From an uncultured Clostridia bacterium (GTDB lineage Bacteria; Bacillota; Clostridia; Christensenellales; CAG-138), in assembly GCA_947168565.1 (NCBI GenBank), contig CAMVMM010000005.1, forward strand, positions 62,001 to 126,000: 64,000 bases of DNA, read 5' to 3'. Shown here piece after piece: positions 23,729 to 32,862 of the stretch. The translations under genes were made by a program, and so were the position numbers. How positions within the stretch are numbered: position 1 is the first letter of the stretch; each line of letters starts with the position of its first letter. The notes below the pieces were generated by a model. It saw only the letters and a program-made list of their open reading frames with translations, was not told the DNA's origin and did no database searches.

Positions 23729-24319
23729 ATGGCTAAAAGAATGAAAGATACGATCACGCTTGGCAGTGGACAGGTCTATATGATCGAACATACCGACACA
23801 GTGCCCAATGTGCTGACGCTGTTCGTCGAAGCAAATCGAATTGGCTACACCAAGGGTGGAGCATCGATTGAGTACACCCAGGAGACATACGAAGAAAAAG
23901 ACGATGAAGGCTACGTGTATAAAATCATCACTACCAGTGAGGCCGCTTCACTTAAAGCCGGGCTTCTCACCTGGAATGGCGAAACGCTCAATAAGCTCAT
24001 TGACCGCAGCTCGGTATCTTCCGATGGCAGAAACGGCCGCGTTACCAGGATCGGCGGCAAGGGCAACGAACAGGGCAAGTACTGGGTCGTAGGTTTTAAG
24101 CACGAGGACAAGAAAGACGGCAATCTGTATGTCATCATAGTTGGCAGAAACGTCGCAGGGCTGCTGATTGCGTTCAGCAAGGAAGCAGGCTCCGCTATCG
24201 AGCCTGAGTTCAAGGCGATCCCGCACGATACTGACGGCACGCTGATCCAGCTCATAGAGGATATCGATACTCCCACTGGCACTTCGGGCGGCAAGGGTAC
24301 CGGCACCACAGGTACATGA
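23729..24319 (+). CDS. major tail tube protein
   Basis: 196 residues with AAGGAGG upstream. Beta-rich core (ITLGSGQVYMIEHTD... GYTKGGASIEYTQETYE... TSEAASLKAGLLTWNGETLNKLI) as in siphovirus tube proteins; the last ~15 residues are Gly/Thr repeats (GTSGGKGTGTTGT). Confidence 0.85.
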   Translation: MAKRMKDTITLGSGQVYMIEHTDTVPNVLTLFVEANRIGYTKGGASIEYTQETYEEKDDEGYVYKIITTSEAASLKAGLLTWNGETLNKLIDRSSVSSDGRNGRVTRIGGKGNEQGKYWVVGFKHEDKKDGNLYVIIVGRNVAGLLIAFSKEAGSAIEPEFKAIPHDTDGTLIQLIEDIDTPTGTSGGKGTGTTGT

Positions 24320-24377
24320 TTCAATACCATGAGCGAGCGGAGGGGCGAAAAGCCTCTCCGCCTTTTGGGGAGGATAA

Positions 24378-24734
24378 ATGACTAAAAGATTTTCGTTTAA
24401 GCGAGAAAAGACACCATCATGGGAGATCGAGCTCAACGACGAGCAAAGCACCGTGCTGCACATCATCATCCCGTCCAAGGGGCTCTATGCTATGGTCGAG
24501 GGCTTGATGGACAGGCTCACCGCCATTTCCGAGGCCGATGCTGATGCGAATGCGAGCGACATCGTGAAAGAAATCTACATGATAGCGGCGGAGATCATCA
24601 GCAGGAACGAGGAGCAATTAACAATATCGGGCGCCGAGCTTGAAGAAAAGTATGGTGTATCGCTCGAATTCCTGATCGCCTTCTTCCACGGGTACATAGA
24701 TTTTGTTGAGGAAAATACTTCGGGAAAAAACTGA
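24378..24734 (+). CDS. tail assembly chaperone, short form (G)
   Basis: 118 residues between major tail and tape measure, the standard slot. N-terminal beta part (FSFKREKTPSWEIELNDEQ) then helices. Its last codons are GGA-AAA-AAC-TGA, containing the -1 slippery heptamer A AAA AAC at 24725-24731, so a fraction of ribosomes should continue into the next frame. Confidence 0.85.
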   Translation: MTKRFSFKREKTPSWEIELNDEQSTVLHIIIPSKGLYAMVEGLMDRLTAISEADADANASDIVKEIYMIAAEIISRNEEQLTISGAELEEKYGVSLEFLIAFFHGYIDFVEENTSGKN

Positions 24735-25024
24735 GTCTGCCGTACAATCCCTTCTTCGCGCCGGAAGAGGTTGGCGGCCATGAGTACAGCGTTGGAACTT
24801 GGCATGAAAGGCTCGTGCATGAGCATACCGGACTGAATTTCGCGGAAATCGAGGAACTCAGTATTATAGACTGGCTTCGCCTGCGGCGCGATGCGTTCAT
24901 TTGCGCGTTGAATCAAACCGAGGCAGGACGCGAGTATTTGGACGGCGCATGGCGACTGGAACAGACGGAGCCCGATCGCGATGCGTTGCGAAGGCATTTC
25001 GGCCGCGAAAGGATGATGCCATAA
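24731..25024 (+). CDS. tail assembly chaperone T extension (via -1 frameshift)
   Basis: 97 codons in the -1 frame from the slippery site, without a start codon near their beginning. The peptide (LSLPYNPFFAPEEVGG... ELSIIDWLRLRRDAFICALN... RRHFGRERMMP) resembles T domains of GT chaperones. Product would be a ~215-residue G-T fusion that coats the tape measure during tail assembly. Confidence 0.8.
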   Translation: MSLPYNPFFAPEEVGGHEYSVGTWHERLVHEHTGLNFAEIEELSIIDWLRLRRDAFICALNQTEAGREYLDGAWRLEQTEPDRDALRRHFGRERMMP

Positions 25025-28000
25025 GTGAGTAAGAAAACCATAGCCGGTTTGATTGTGGAAATCGGCGGCGATACCACAAAGCTCGGCACGGCCCTGAAGG
25101 ATGTTGATAAGCGCTCCGCTGATCTATCCAAGGAGCTTGGCGAGATAAACAGGTTGCTGAAGCTGGATCCCGGCAACACGGAGCTTTTATCGCAAAAGCA
25201 GAAGGTGCTAGCGGACTGCATTAGCACCACGGGAGAGCGCCTCAAGCTGCTGCGCGAAGCGGAGGATCAGGTAACCGAAGCATTTAAGCGCGGTGGGGCC
25301 TCGGAGGAGGAGCTGCGTGCGCTCCAGCGCGAAATCGTAGCAACGGAGAAGAAGCTCAACGGCTATGAAGCCGCATCGAAGGAGACGGCCGCTGCTTCCA
25401 ATGCCGCGTGGAAAAAAGCGAAGGAGCAGCTCGTTGAGCTGGGCGATAAGGCCTCGAAGATTGCCGCGAAGGGGATCGCGGCCGTTGGCACGGCCGCTGC
25501 CGCGGCTGTGGGCTCGCTTGTCAAGCTCGCCTTTAGCGGCGCGAATACCGCCGATGAGCTCGGCGATATGGCTGGCAAGACGGGGCTCTCGGTCGAGCAG
25601 CTACAAAAATACAAGTATGCGGCCGATATGGCCGGCACGACCCTTGAAAACCTTACCGGAGCGCAGACCAAACTCACGCAGACGATGAGCAAGGCTAAAT
25701 CCGGCACGGGGGATGCAGCGGACGCGTTTCGCCGCCTTGAGGTCGATGTAACGGGAGCAACCGGCGAGCTGCGTAATGCCGATGACGTTTTTAACGACGT
25801 GCTTGATGCTCTCGGGCAGGTTGGAAACGAAACGGAGCGCGATGCGCTCAGCATGAAGATCTTCGGCAAGTCTGCAAAGGAGCTGAACCCTCTGATAAAG
25901 GCCGGCGCGGGTGCGCTTAAAGCATTCGGTGATGAGGCGGAGCGGATCGGCGCGGTGGTGTCGGAAGATACGCTGGCGCCGCTTTCCGAAATGCAAACCG
26001 AGGTCAAAAAGGTGCGTGCGCAGTTCGATGCGCTGAAGCTCAATGTGGGCTCGCAGTTCGCGCCGGTTATAACACGGGTGCTGCAGAAGATTCAGACGCT
26101 CATTGAAAAGGGGCAGAAAACAATCAGCACGCCGAGGATCCGCGAGGCCGTGAAGAAGCTTGCGGATGCGCTTGAGCGTTTCCTGGAGCGCGGAGTGGAC
26201 GCGGTACTGAAGGTGCTGCCAAAGCTCGTTTCGGCGGTTACATGGCTGCTTGAGCACCTAAAAGAGCTGCTGACGGTTTTCGGCTCGCTTTGGGCGATCC
26301 TCAAAACAGTCAAGGTCGTGCATACGGTCACGGAGGCATTTAAAACCGCAAAAAGCGCCGTAGAAGCTTTAAGGACTGCCGCGCTTGCAACGAAAACCGC
26401 GCAGGAAGGTCTGAATAAGACGATGGAAGCCGGCTCGATGGCGGCGGGCGGTTGGATAGGAATACTGATAGCTCTTGCCGCTGCGATGGCTGCTTTTGCC
26501 AAATCAAAACTCGATGCGATACGCGAGCATAATGAGGAACTGATTCGCTCAAGCGAAAACACCAAGCGCAGGCTCGAAGAGATAGCTCAGAGCATGGAGG
26601 ACGCCAACGGTGCGTATTCCAATGCCGTTAGCGAGAGCGAAGCCGCGGCGAGGATGGCGGATCAGTATCTCAGCCGGTTGGAGCGGCTCGAAAAGCAAGG
26701 AAAGCTTACATCGAACGAGCAGAAGGAATATAACGCGCTGGTGGCGAAGCTGAAGGCCGTTATGCCGGACCTGAATCTGAGTATAGATAAGCAAACCGGC
26801 TTCTTGAAAGAAGGCGCAAAGGCGCTCAAGGAGCAGGTCAAGCAATGGCGCGAAAAGGTGCGAATCTCCGCCATGGAGGACCTTTTGAAGGAAACCTTCA
26901 AGCAACAGGTCGAGCTTCAGAAGGAAGCCGCAAAGGCGCAGGACGATTATAACAAAAAGCTGAAGCTGATCACCGAGCTGGCTCCGCTCTGGGAGGAATT
27001 TGGAAATAAGTCGGTCAAAGCGACTGAAGAAAATGCCGACAGGGTGCAGCGGTTCAGCGCATTGATATCCGAAGCCTGTTCCGATGGTGCGCGGAATTTC
27101 AGAGAGTTTGAGGTGCAGGTTAGCGCATCGAAAGAGGCGATGGAGTTTGCAACAGAGGCTTACGAGGCCAACGTGCGCGAAGCGGACGCGCTTGCGGATA
27201 CCTACACCGATCTCATCAACTCAACCGGATTGCTCGGGGAGCAGACCGACGATACTGCGGAAATCGTGGAAGGGCTCGAAACCAACATCGAGAGCATGAG
27301 CGAGGCCGCTCAGGAGGCGGCGGATACCCACATTAAAGCGCTGATAGACGCATCGAAAAACATGTTCGATGTGATCGACACCGGAAACACCTACACCATG
27401 CAGCAGCTCCTTGAAAACCTCAAGAAGAACAGGGAAGCTATCGACAGATGGCACGAAAACCTTTCAACGCTGTACGCAAGGGGCGCTTCGAGTGAGTTCG
27501 TGCAGTATCTTGAAGAGCTTGGACTCGGTTATGCCTCGGCGGTGGATACCATAGCCAATGCCACAGAGGAGGATTTTAAGCAGCTCGTAAACGCTTGGCA
27601 GAGTAATGTCGATAATGCCTATTCAAAAGGCAAGTCGTTCGGAGTAATGACGGCAACAGGCGTCATAGAGGGTTTGGACTCCAAGAAGTATGACCTGAAA
27701 GCCTCTGCGCGCAGAGCCGCGAAGTGGGTTGCTTCGGAGTTTGCGAATGTTTTAGAGATTCACTCACCATCGAGAGTGTTTAAACGATTTGCCGGTTTTT
27801 CTGCAGAAGGTTGGATTGGCGAGCTTGATGCAAGGTCCGTTGATATGGCTGCTGCGGCGCACCGTGCAGCGAGTGCCGTCGAGGGAGGCTTCAATCCGCG
27901 CCTGACGGGAAATCTCTATAGACGGTTGGCGGGGCGCAACGATTCTGTGCGGATCGCTGCGGCGCAAAGCGCCGATGCATCGGTCGGCAAAAGCTTGGAC

Positions 28001-28135
28001 GCTATTCTTAAAGCTGTGGAAGCAGGACGAGTACTGCTGCTTGACGGTAAGCGCCTGGTGGGTGGCACGGCTGCGACCATGGATTCCGCGCTTGGAGGCA
28101 GGGTAGTGATAGGGAGGAGGACTGTGCTGGCATGA
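25025..28135 (+). CDS. tape measure protein
   Basis: 1036 residues from GTG 25025, directly after the chaperone stop. N-terminal coiled coil (LKDVDKRSADLSKELGEINRLLKLDPGNTELL) typical of Clostridia tape measures, Ala/Gly-rich hydrophobic segments (~145-170 and ~470-500), long helical stretches and a C-terminal KYDLKASARRAAKWVASEF...HSPSRVFKRFAG motif. Sets tail length and may form a membrane channel at infection. Confidence 0.93.
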   Translation: MSKKTIAGLIVEIGGDTTKLGTALKDVDKRSADLSKELGEINRLLKLDPGNTELLSQKQKVLADCISTTGERLKLLREAEDQVTEAFKRGGASEEELRALQREIVATEKKLNGYEAASKETAAASNAAWKKAKEQLVELGDKASKIAAKGIAAVGTAAAAAVGSLVKLAFSGANTADELGDMAGKTGLSVEQLQKYKYAADMAGTTLENLTGAQTKLTQTMSKAKSGTGDAADAFRRLEVDVTGATGELRNADDVFNDVLDALGQVGNETERDALSMKIFGKSAKELNPLIKAGAGALKAFGDEAERIGAVVSEDTLAPLSEMQTEVKKVRAQFDALKLNVGSQFAPVITRVLQKIQTLIEKGQKTISTPRIREAVKKLADALERFLERGVDAVLKVLPKLVSAVTWLLEHLKELLTVFGSLWAILKTVKVVHTVTEAFKTAKSAVEALRTAALATKTAQEGLNKTMEAGSMAAGGWIGILIALAAAMAAFAKSKLDAIREHNEELIRSSENTKRRLEEIAQSMEDANGAYSNAVSESEAAARMADQYLSRLERLEKQGKLTSNEQKEYNALVAKLKAVMPDLNLSIDKQTGFLKEGAKALKEQVKQWREKVRISAMEDLLKETFKQQVELQKEAAKAQDDYNKKLKLITELAPLWEEFGNKSVKATEENADRVQRFSALISEACSDGARNFREFEVQVSASKEAMEFATEAYEANVREADALADTYTDLINSTGLLGEQTDDTAEIVEGLETNIESMSEAAQEAADTHIKALIDASKNMFDVIDTGNTYTMQQLLENLKKNREAIDRWHENLSTLYARGASSEFVQYLEELGLGYASAVDTIANATEEDFKQLVNAWQSNVDNAYSKGKSFGVMTATGVIEGLDSKKYDLKASARRAAKWVASEFANVLEIHSPSRVFKRFAGFSAEGWIGELDARSVDMAAAAHRAASAVEGGFNPRLTGNLYRRLAGRNDSVRIAAAQSADASVGKSLDAILKAVEAGRVLLLDGKRLVGGTAATMDSALGGRVVIGRRTVLA

Positions 28136-28839
28136 TTAAGCCTCGGAGAAAGGTGCTTTTCTGCGATAACGCGGGAAGGTTGATTTTTGATACGGATTTC
28201 CACGGCCCATGGACGCTCACGGAGCAGAGTCTTTCCGCTCCTGAGCGCAAAACAAACATCATAGACATACCCGGCAGGGATGGCGAAATGGACATCGCCT
28301 CAGCTCTTACAAGCGGCGAACCTCGGTATAAGAACCGCGAGCTTGAGCTGCGCTTTGAGTGCTCCGAGGGGAGTAAGGAACAGCGGACCGCGCTGATCTT
28401 TGATATGACGAGCCGGATCAATGGGCGTTACTGCCAGGTCATCCTGCCAGATCATCCGCTGCAATTCCTTGCGGGTTACATGGAGCTTCAGCCGGACTAT
28501 AACGATCCAAGCCACTCGTCCGTCATTATACGGTCAAGTGTGGCTCCGTATTTCACTGCGATAAACAGCACCAAATTCGACCTGGAAGCAGCCGCGACCA
28601 TGGAGTCCGTGATCATCCGAAACGGCGGCGGCAAGAAGGTGGTGCCGGCAGTATCCGCATACGCGACCGCACCGGATATGCCGAATATAACGATGCGCTG
28701 CGGCTCGTTCACAACGACCATAACGGATTATGCAACGCACTTTTACGATGAGCTTGCGATGCGGTACGATGAGGCGAAAGCGATCCGCTATATGGGGTCG
28801 GGTCACTTGGTCATAACATGGAGGGAGGCGTACCTGTGA
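28132..28839 (+). CDS. distal tail protein (Dit)
   Basis: 235 residues, overlapping tape measure by 4 bp. Has the Dit N-terminal pattern (ERKTNIIDIPGRDGEMDIASALTSGEPRYKNRELELRF). It forms the hub joining tail tube and baseplate. Confidence 0.85.
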   Translation: MIKPRRKVLFCDNAGRLIFDTDFHGPWTLTEQSLSAPERKTNIIDIPGRDGEMDIASALTSGEPRYKNRELELRFECSEGSKEQRTALIFDMTSRINGRYCQVILPDHPLQFLAGYMELQPDYNDPSHSSVIIRSSVAPYFTAINSTKFDLEAAATMESVIIRNGGGKKVVPAVSAYATAPDMPNITMRCGSFTTTITDYATHFYDELAMRYDEAKAIRYMGSGHLVITWREAYL

Positions 28840-29924
28840 AGCTTGTCTTAACGGCGACAACGGACTCAATGACCGATACCATATATGACAGCTCCTACGA
28901 TGACTATAGGCTTTCGAAACTCACGCTCGATGAGGCGCTGAATGAGGCGGCGGTGCTTGACTGGACGGTGCCGCCCGACACGCTGAGCTATATGCACATG
29001 GACTCTATCGTGCCGCTTAAAACGATCATAGAGCTGCGGCAGGACGGAGATTTGCTGTTCCGCGGCAGGGCCTTCCAGCCATACGAGGGCTTATACACGG
29101 ATAAGGGCCTGATCTGCGAGGGCGAGCTGGCTTTTTTTAAAGACACGATGATTCCGCCTTGCGTTCTCACAGGCTCGCCTTTCGAAATGCTTTCCGCCGT
29201 CCTTACCGCGCATAACGCTATGGCAGATTCCTTTAAACGGTTTAATATCGGCACAGTGAGCGTCAGCGCGGCCGAGGGCGAGAGCGTTGCCATTAAGGAC
29301 CCATGCAGCGCCTCCGCCGCGCTTGGAGCGCTGGTATCGGCTCTGGGCGGCTACCTGACATTCGCGGACGGAGTAAATGGGCGAGTGATCAACTGGATTT
29401 CAGCAGATGATTTCGTGCAGGCAGATCAGCCTGTCCGCCTGGGTCAAAACCTGCTCGAATTCTCCATGACCGTGAACGCAAGCGAGTTTGCGAATCGTGT
29501 ATATGCATTTGGAGCGCTCGTTGATGGCGAGCGCATTGCGCTTCCAGAGCCGGGGTACTTTGAGGACGAACCTCTTGTATCGATTTATGGCAGGATATCC
29601 AAGGTCATGATATTCAGCGACGTGGATGATGCGCAGGAGCTGCTGTTTCGCGCATACCGAGCCTACAACTCGGCGCGCAACTTGGTTAAGTCCATATCTG
29701 TATCCGCGCTCGACCTTGGGAGGGCAGCAGCGCCGGATGCAGATCCGGAGCTATTCGGCTATTCGCCGTGGCAGCTTGGGCAGTTCATAAGGGTGATCAG
29801 CGCGGCGCATGGCGTTGATGCGTGGTATCAGCTTGTAAGCCGCAGCGTTGACTTGCTCGATCCCGCATCGGATGTGATCACGCTTGGCGGCACACCGGTC
29901 ACGATCTCGGGAGAAATCTCATAA
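28836..29924 (+). CDS. tail-associated baseplate protein (Tal N-terminal type)
   Basis: 362 residues from GTG 28836, 7 bp after GAGGGAGG. Matches the N-terminal domain of prophage tail/Tal proteins (L-D-E-A-L-N-E-A-A-V-L-D-W-T-V-P, G-E-L-A-F-F-K-D-T, N-S-A-R-N-L-V-K-S). It lacks the C-terminal lysin domain that longer Tal proteins have; the neighbouring NlpC-like protein may compensate. Confidence 0.8.
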   Translation: MKLVLTATTDSMTDTIYDSSYDDYRLSKLTLDEALNEAAVLDWTVPPDTLSYMHMDSIVPLKTIIELRQDGDLLFRGRAFQPYEGLYTDKGLICEGELAFFKDTMIPPCVLTGSPFEMLSAVLTAHNAMADSFKRFNIGTVSVSAAEGESVAIKDPCSASAALGALVSALGGYLTFADGVNGRVINWISADDFVQADQPVRLGQNLLEFSMTVNASEFANRVYAFGALVDGERIALPEPGYFEDEPLVSIYGRISKVMIFSDVDDAQELLFRAYRAYNSARNLVKSISVSALDLGRAAAPDADPELFGYSPWQLGQFIRVISAAHGVDAWYQLVSRSVDLLDPASDVITLGGTPVTISGEIS

Positions 29925-29935
29925 TGGAGGTTTAG

Positions 29936-30313
29936 ATGATTAATATTGTTGCAACGATCTCTGGGCACCAGCTTATGCTCGGAAACGCAAGCTACAGCAC
30001 TACTCAGGTCACGATACCGAGCGGCAGCTCGTATGTGGACGCGATCACCACCACCTTTTCTGGTGCGGATTGGAGCAACGCGTCCACCAAGAAAGCCGCT
30101 TTTTGGCGGAAGGATACCCCTGAGAAAGTTTACAATGTTGATGTGGCGAGCAACTCTGTCATGATACCTACTGAGGTTATAGCTAAGCCCGGCTTGATCT
30201 ACGTCGTGTTTGCGGGAGAAAGCGCAAGCGGCGGAGGATCGCAGCGCTCAAGCAGGATCGCAACCAACGCTGCGGCGATATTTGTTGAGCAGGGCTATAT
30301 ACCCGGAAAGTGA
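29936..30313 (+). CDS. small tail structural protein
   Basis: 125 residues after Tal with ATGGAGGTTTAG upstream. Beta-rich (ISGHQLMLGNASYSTTQVTIPSGSSYVDAITTTFSG...KKAAFWRK), similar in style to baseplate upper-protein N-domains. Probably part of the host-binding tip; by position. Confidence 0.6.
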   Translation: MINIVATISGHQLMLGNASYSTTQVTIPSGSSYVDAITTTFSGADWSNASTKKAAFWRKDTPEKVYNVDVASNSVMIPTEVIAKPGLIYVVFAGESASGGGSQRSSRIATNAAAIFVEQGYIPGK

Positions 30314-30320
30314 GGGCGTT

Positions 30321-30908
30321 ATGCTAAAAATCCTTGACTTCCTGCGCTTCGCGCTGTGGCATGTGGATCCGGAGGTGATCCCGGACCCGGGCGAAGGAGC
30401 GGAATATCCTCTCGTTGCATCTTGCGATGACTGCGGCCGCGAGCCCTGGCACTATTTGCGCGGGACAAGCGGTGAGCATACCACCCGCGCGCTGCTGGAG
30501 GAAAAGTGGCGGGAGCACTACTCCCATGAGATGACGCGGGACGCTTACGATAACGCGACCATGCACATGGGAGCGCGAGGTCGCGCGGTGGATGGCATAG
30601 GCCTGCTGCGAGCGTATATGCTCGATAACGGCATGGAGCCGATCAAGAGCACGGAAGCCGCGCTGGAGCTTTGCTCGAAAGTCGCCCCGGTCGACGGGAC
30701 AAGCAGCGCTTACAGGATAGGCGAGGTGCTTTTCTGCGGCATCTCGATCGCCTTCGTCTGCGGCTTCGACTCCGCAGGCCCCATACTTGTAGAGGCGCGG
30801 AACATTTTCCACGGGGTTACGCTCACTCGCCTTTGGTGCAGACCGTGGACGCACCGCGGCTTTTTGACCGGGCTGTTTGACTACTCGGAGGTGCTGCATG
30901 ATCAATAG
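30321..30908 (+). CDS. NlpC/P60-like pseudoenzyme in tail module
   Basis: 195 residues, start ATG 30321. Clearly homologous to the endolysin N-domain at 31396 (shared ALxHV, CG(R/T)(E/D)PW(H/E)YL, EHYS, VCGF, ILVEAR, RPWTHRG, FDYS). At the catalytic Cys position (D-C-Q-G in the endolysin, Cys88) it has D-G-I-G (Gly92), and at the catalytic His (147) it has Ser142. So it should not cut peptidoglycan; it may bind it. It lacks the C-terminal peptidoglycan-binding repeat. Confidence 0.8.
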   Translation: MLKILDFLRFALWHVDPEVIPDPGEGAEYPLVASCDDCGREPWHYLRGTSGEHTTRALLEEKWREHYSHEMTRDAYDNATMHMGARGRAVDGIGLLRAYMLDNGMEPIKSTEAALELCSKVAPVDGTSSAYRIGEVLFCGISIAFVCGFDSAGPILVEARNIFHGVTLTRLWCRPWTHRGFLTGLFDYSEVLHDQ

Positions 30909-31284
30909 AATCACTTTTTCAGAGCACCCGGACGCGATCGTCTACTGCGCACTGCCGGGCGGCGAGGCGGATATTTGGTTGAGGCGCAATATCCGCGAAA
31001 CATCGCAGACCGATGAGGATGGCAACGCCACCCCCGTATACGAGGCGGAAGAGGCTTTTATGCGCACCACCGCCGAGGAGGCGGAGGTTGCCAAAAATTT
31101 TGACTTATTTTTTGAGTACGCGGCAAAGTGGGACCCCGACGAATGGCAGAAGCAGCAGCGCGAGCCGACATCGGCGGAAAGGATCGCTGTGCTCGAAAAG
31201 CAGAATAGCGAGCTTGCGGCCGCTGTGATCGATACCGAGCTCGCGCTGTGCGAGCTCTTTGAAAGCATGGAAGGAGCGATATAA
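30898..31284 (+). CDS. small tail-fibre-region protein
   Basis: 128 residues from ATG 30898 (GGAGGTG upstream), overlapping the previous gene by 11 bp. N-terminal beta part (FSEHPDAIVYCALPGGEADIWLRRNI), acidic middle, C-terminal coiled coil (SAERIAVLEKQNSELAAAV). Resembles proteins that precede XkdX-like genes. Role unknown. Confidence 0.65.
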   Translation: MINRITFSEHPDAIVYCALPGGEADIWLRRNIRETSQTDEDGNATPVYEAEEAFMRTTAEEAEVAKNFDLFFEYAAKWDPDEWQKQQREPTSAERIAVLEKQNSELAAAVIDTELALCELFESMEGAI

Positions 31285-31394
31285 TGGCGAAAGTATATGC
31301 TGACCTTATCAATAGAGGACTTAAAACGATTGACGACGTACCGGAGCGGCTGCGCGAGGCCGTTCGTGCGCTCCTGAGCGAGAAGGAGGATTAA
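31284..31394 (+). CDS. CD1375/XkdX-type small phage protein
   Basis: 36 residues with AAGGAG upstream; ATG overlaps the preceding TAA. Sequence MAKVYADLINRGLKTIDDVP... has the family pattern (M-A-x-V-Y-A-x-L-I, G-L-K-T-x-D-D-V-P, L). Such peptides always sit between tail fibre and lysis genes. Confidence 0.8.
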   Translation: MAKVYADLINRGLKTIDDVPERLREAVRALLSEKED

Positions 31395-31395
31395 G

Positions 31396-32325
31396 ATGCT
31401 TTATAATGTGATTGATTTCGTCCGCTGGGCGCTTACGCATGTTAAGCGCGAAAATATCCTCAAAAGCGCGTGGCTGCCGCTGCCCTGGCAGGAGTGCGGC
31501 ACCGATCCGTGGGAATACCTTTACGGCAGCGTGCGCGTGCAGACCAACCAGCCTACGCTTGACAGGTACTTTGAGCAGCATTACAGCGCATCGATGAGCC
31601 GCGAAAAGTTTGATGCCTACACCAAGAGCTGGAGCCGCACAGGCTATGCCACGGACTGCCAGGGGCTTTTGGATGCGTATCTCACCCATGAGTGCGGAGA
31701 AAAGACCGATTGGTACGCCGATTATAACTATAAATACATTTGCAAAGATAAGGGCGCGATAGAAAAGATCGAGCGCCCGTTCAGGGTGGGCGAGGCTGTT
31801 TTTGTGATCAGGGAAAGCACCGGCCGCATGATGCATGTCGGCTGGGTGTGCGGCTTTATGCCGGACGGTGAGCCGCTGGTAGTGGAGGCGCGCAGCATCG
31901 CGTATGGCGTGGTCGTGACCAAGCTCTACTCCCGCCCATGGACGCACCGCGGCCTTATGACCACTAAGTTTGACTACTCGGACGCGCCGGACTCCATCCC
32001 GCAGCCTGAGCAGGCCGAGCCTGTCAGGCTTGAGTACACGAGGCCCATGATGGAGGGCGAGGAAATACGCCGCCTTCAGTTGGCGCTCAACGCGCTGCAC
32101 TATACGGATGACGAGGGCAAGCCCCTTGAGGAGGACGGCAAGTGCGGAATGCGCACCATGCAGGCGGTCACCGCGTTTGCGAGAGCACACACAGAGATCC
32201 CCGAGCCTGTGACGATAACCGCGCTGCCGCCCGCGCTCGGATGGCTCGACCTGGAGCAGCTCGGCATCACCGTCTGCGCGTTCCGCTCCGCGGATCTGCC
32301 CGATACCGGAGGTGGTGAGCAGTGA
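31396..32325 (+). CDS. endolysin: NlpC/P60-like peptidase plus peptidoglycan-binding domain
   Basis: 309 residues with AAGGAGG upstream. Residues ~1-195 are an NlpC/P60-type cysteine peptidase: Cys88 in ATDCQGLL and His147 in MMHVGWVCGF. Residues ~210-280 are a PG_binding_1 repeat (EEIRRLQLALNALHYTDDEGKPLEEDGKCGMRTMQAVTAF). It cuts stem peptides of the wall to release progeny. Followed directly by XhlA-like and holin genes. Confidence 0.87.
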   Translation: MLYNVIDFVRWALTHVKRENILKSAWLPLPWQECGTDPWEYLYGSVRVQTNQPTLDRYFEQHYSASMSREKFDAYTKSWSRTGYATDCQGLLDAYLTHECGEKTDWYADYNYKYICKDKGAIEKIERPFRVGEAVFVIRESTGRMMHVGWVCGFMPDGEPLVVEARSIAYGVVVTKLYSRPWTHRGLMTTKFDYSDAPDSIPQPEQAEPVRLEYTRPMMEGEEIRRLQLALNALHYTDDEGKPLEEDGKCGMRTMQAVTAFARAHTEIPEPVTITALPPALGWLDLEQLGITVCAFRSADLPDTGGGEQ

Positions 32326-32621
32326 GCGGCGTTGAAATCTTTCTGACCGCGCTCTCGGCGGTCTCCACCGTCTGCGCGATCGCTTTCGGCTACTCGGCAT
32401 TTCATCGCAACCGGAAACGCGAGGATACCGACAGCGGCAAGCTCTCCGGCACTATCGTGTCGGAGCTGGGCTACATCCGCGCCGGCGTGGACGATCTCAA
32501 ACGCGAGCACCGTGAGACCGCTCAAGCGGTGGGCAAGCTCGCTGAGCGTGTCACGCGCGTGGAGGAGTCCGCCAAGCAGGCGCATCACAGGATAACCACT
32601 CTTGAAGGAAAGCAGGTGTAA
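32322..32621 (+). CDS. XhlA-like membrane-anchored lysis protein
   Basis: 99 residues from GTG 32322 with GGAGGTGG upstream. One N-terminal membrane helix (VEIFLTALSAVSTVCAIAFGYSAF) and a long coiled coil (LKREHRETAQAVGKLAERVTRVEES), as in haemolysin XhlA partners of phage holins. Confidence 0.75.
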   Translation: MSGVEIFLTALSAVSTVCAIAFGYSAFHRNRKREDTDSGKLSGTIVSELGYIRAGVDDLKREHRETAQAVGKLAERVTRVEESAKQAHHRITTLEGKQV

Positions 32622-32622
32622 A

Positions 32623-32862
32623 ATGGATAAGTTTAAAATCTGGATGAAAGCGGCGGCAATCCGGGCGCTGCGCACTTTCGCGCAGTCCGCGCTCGGCGTG
32701 ATCGGCGCCGCGGCGATGATAACCGAAGTCGACTGGAGCATGGCGCTGTCATCGGCGGCGCTGGCCGCGCTGCTCTCGATCTTGACGAGCCTTGCGACTA
32801 CGCTGCCGGAGGTCGAAGCTGAATATAAGAAAGAGCATAAGGAGAAGCATAAAAATGATTGA
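32623..32862 (+). CDS. holin, r1t-like
   Basis: 79 residues from ATG 32623. Two hydrophobic segments (RTFAQSALGVIGAAAMI and LSSAALAALLSILTSLATTL) separated by the E-V-D-W-S turn that marks r1t-type holins, then a very basic tail. It forms membrane lesions that time lysis. Confidence 0.85.
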   Translation: MDKFKIWMKAAAIRALRTFAQSALGVIGAAAMITEVDWSMALSSAALAALLSILTSLATTLPEVEAEYKKEHKEKHKND

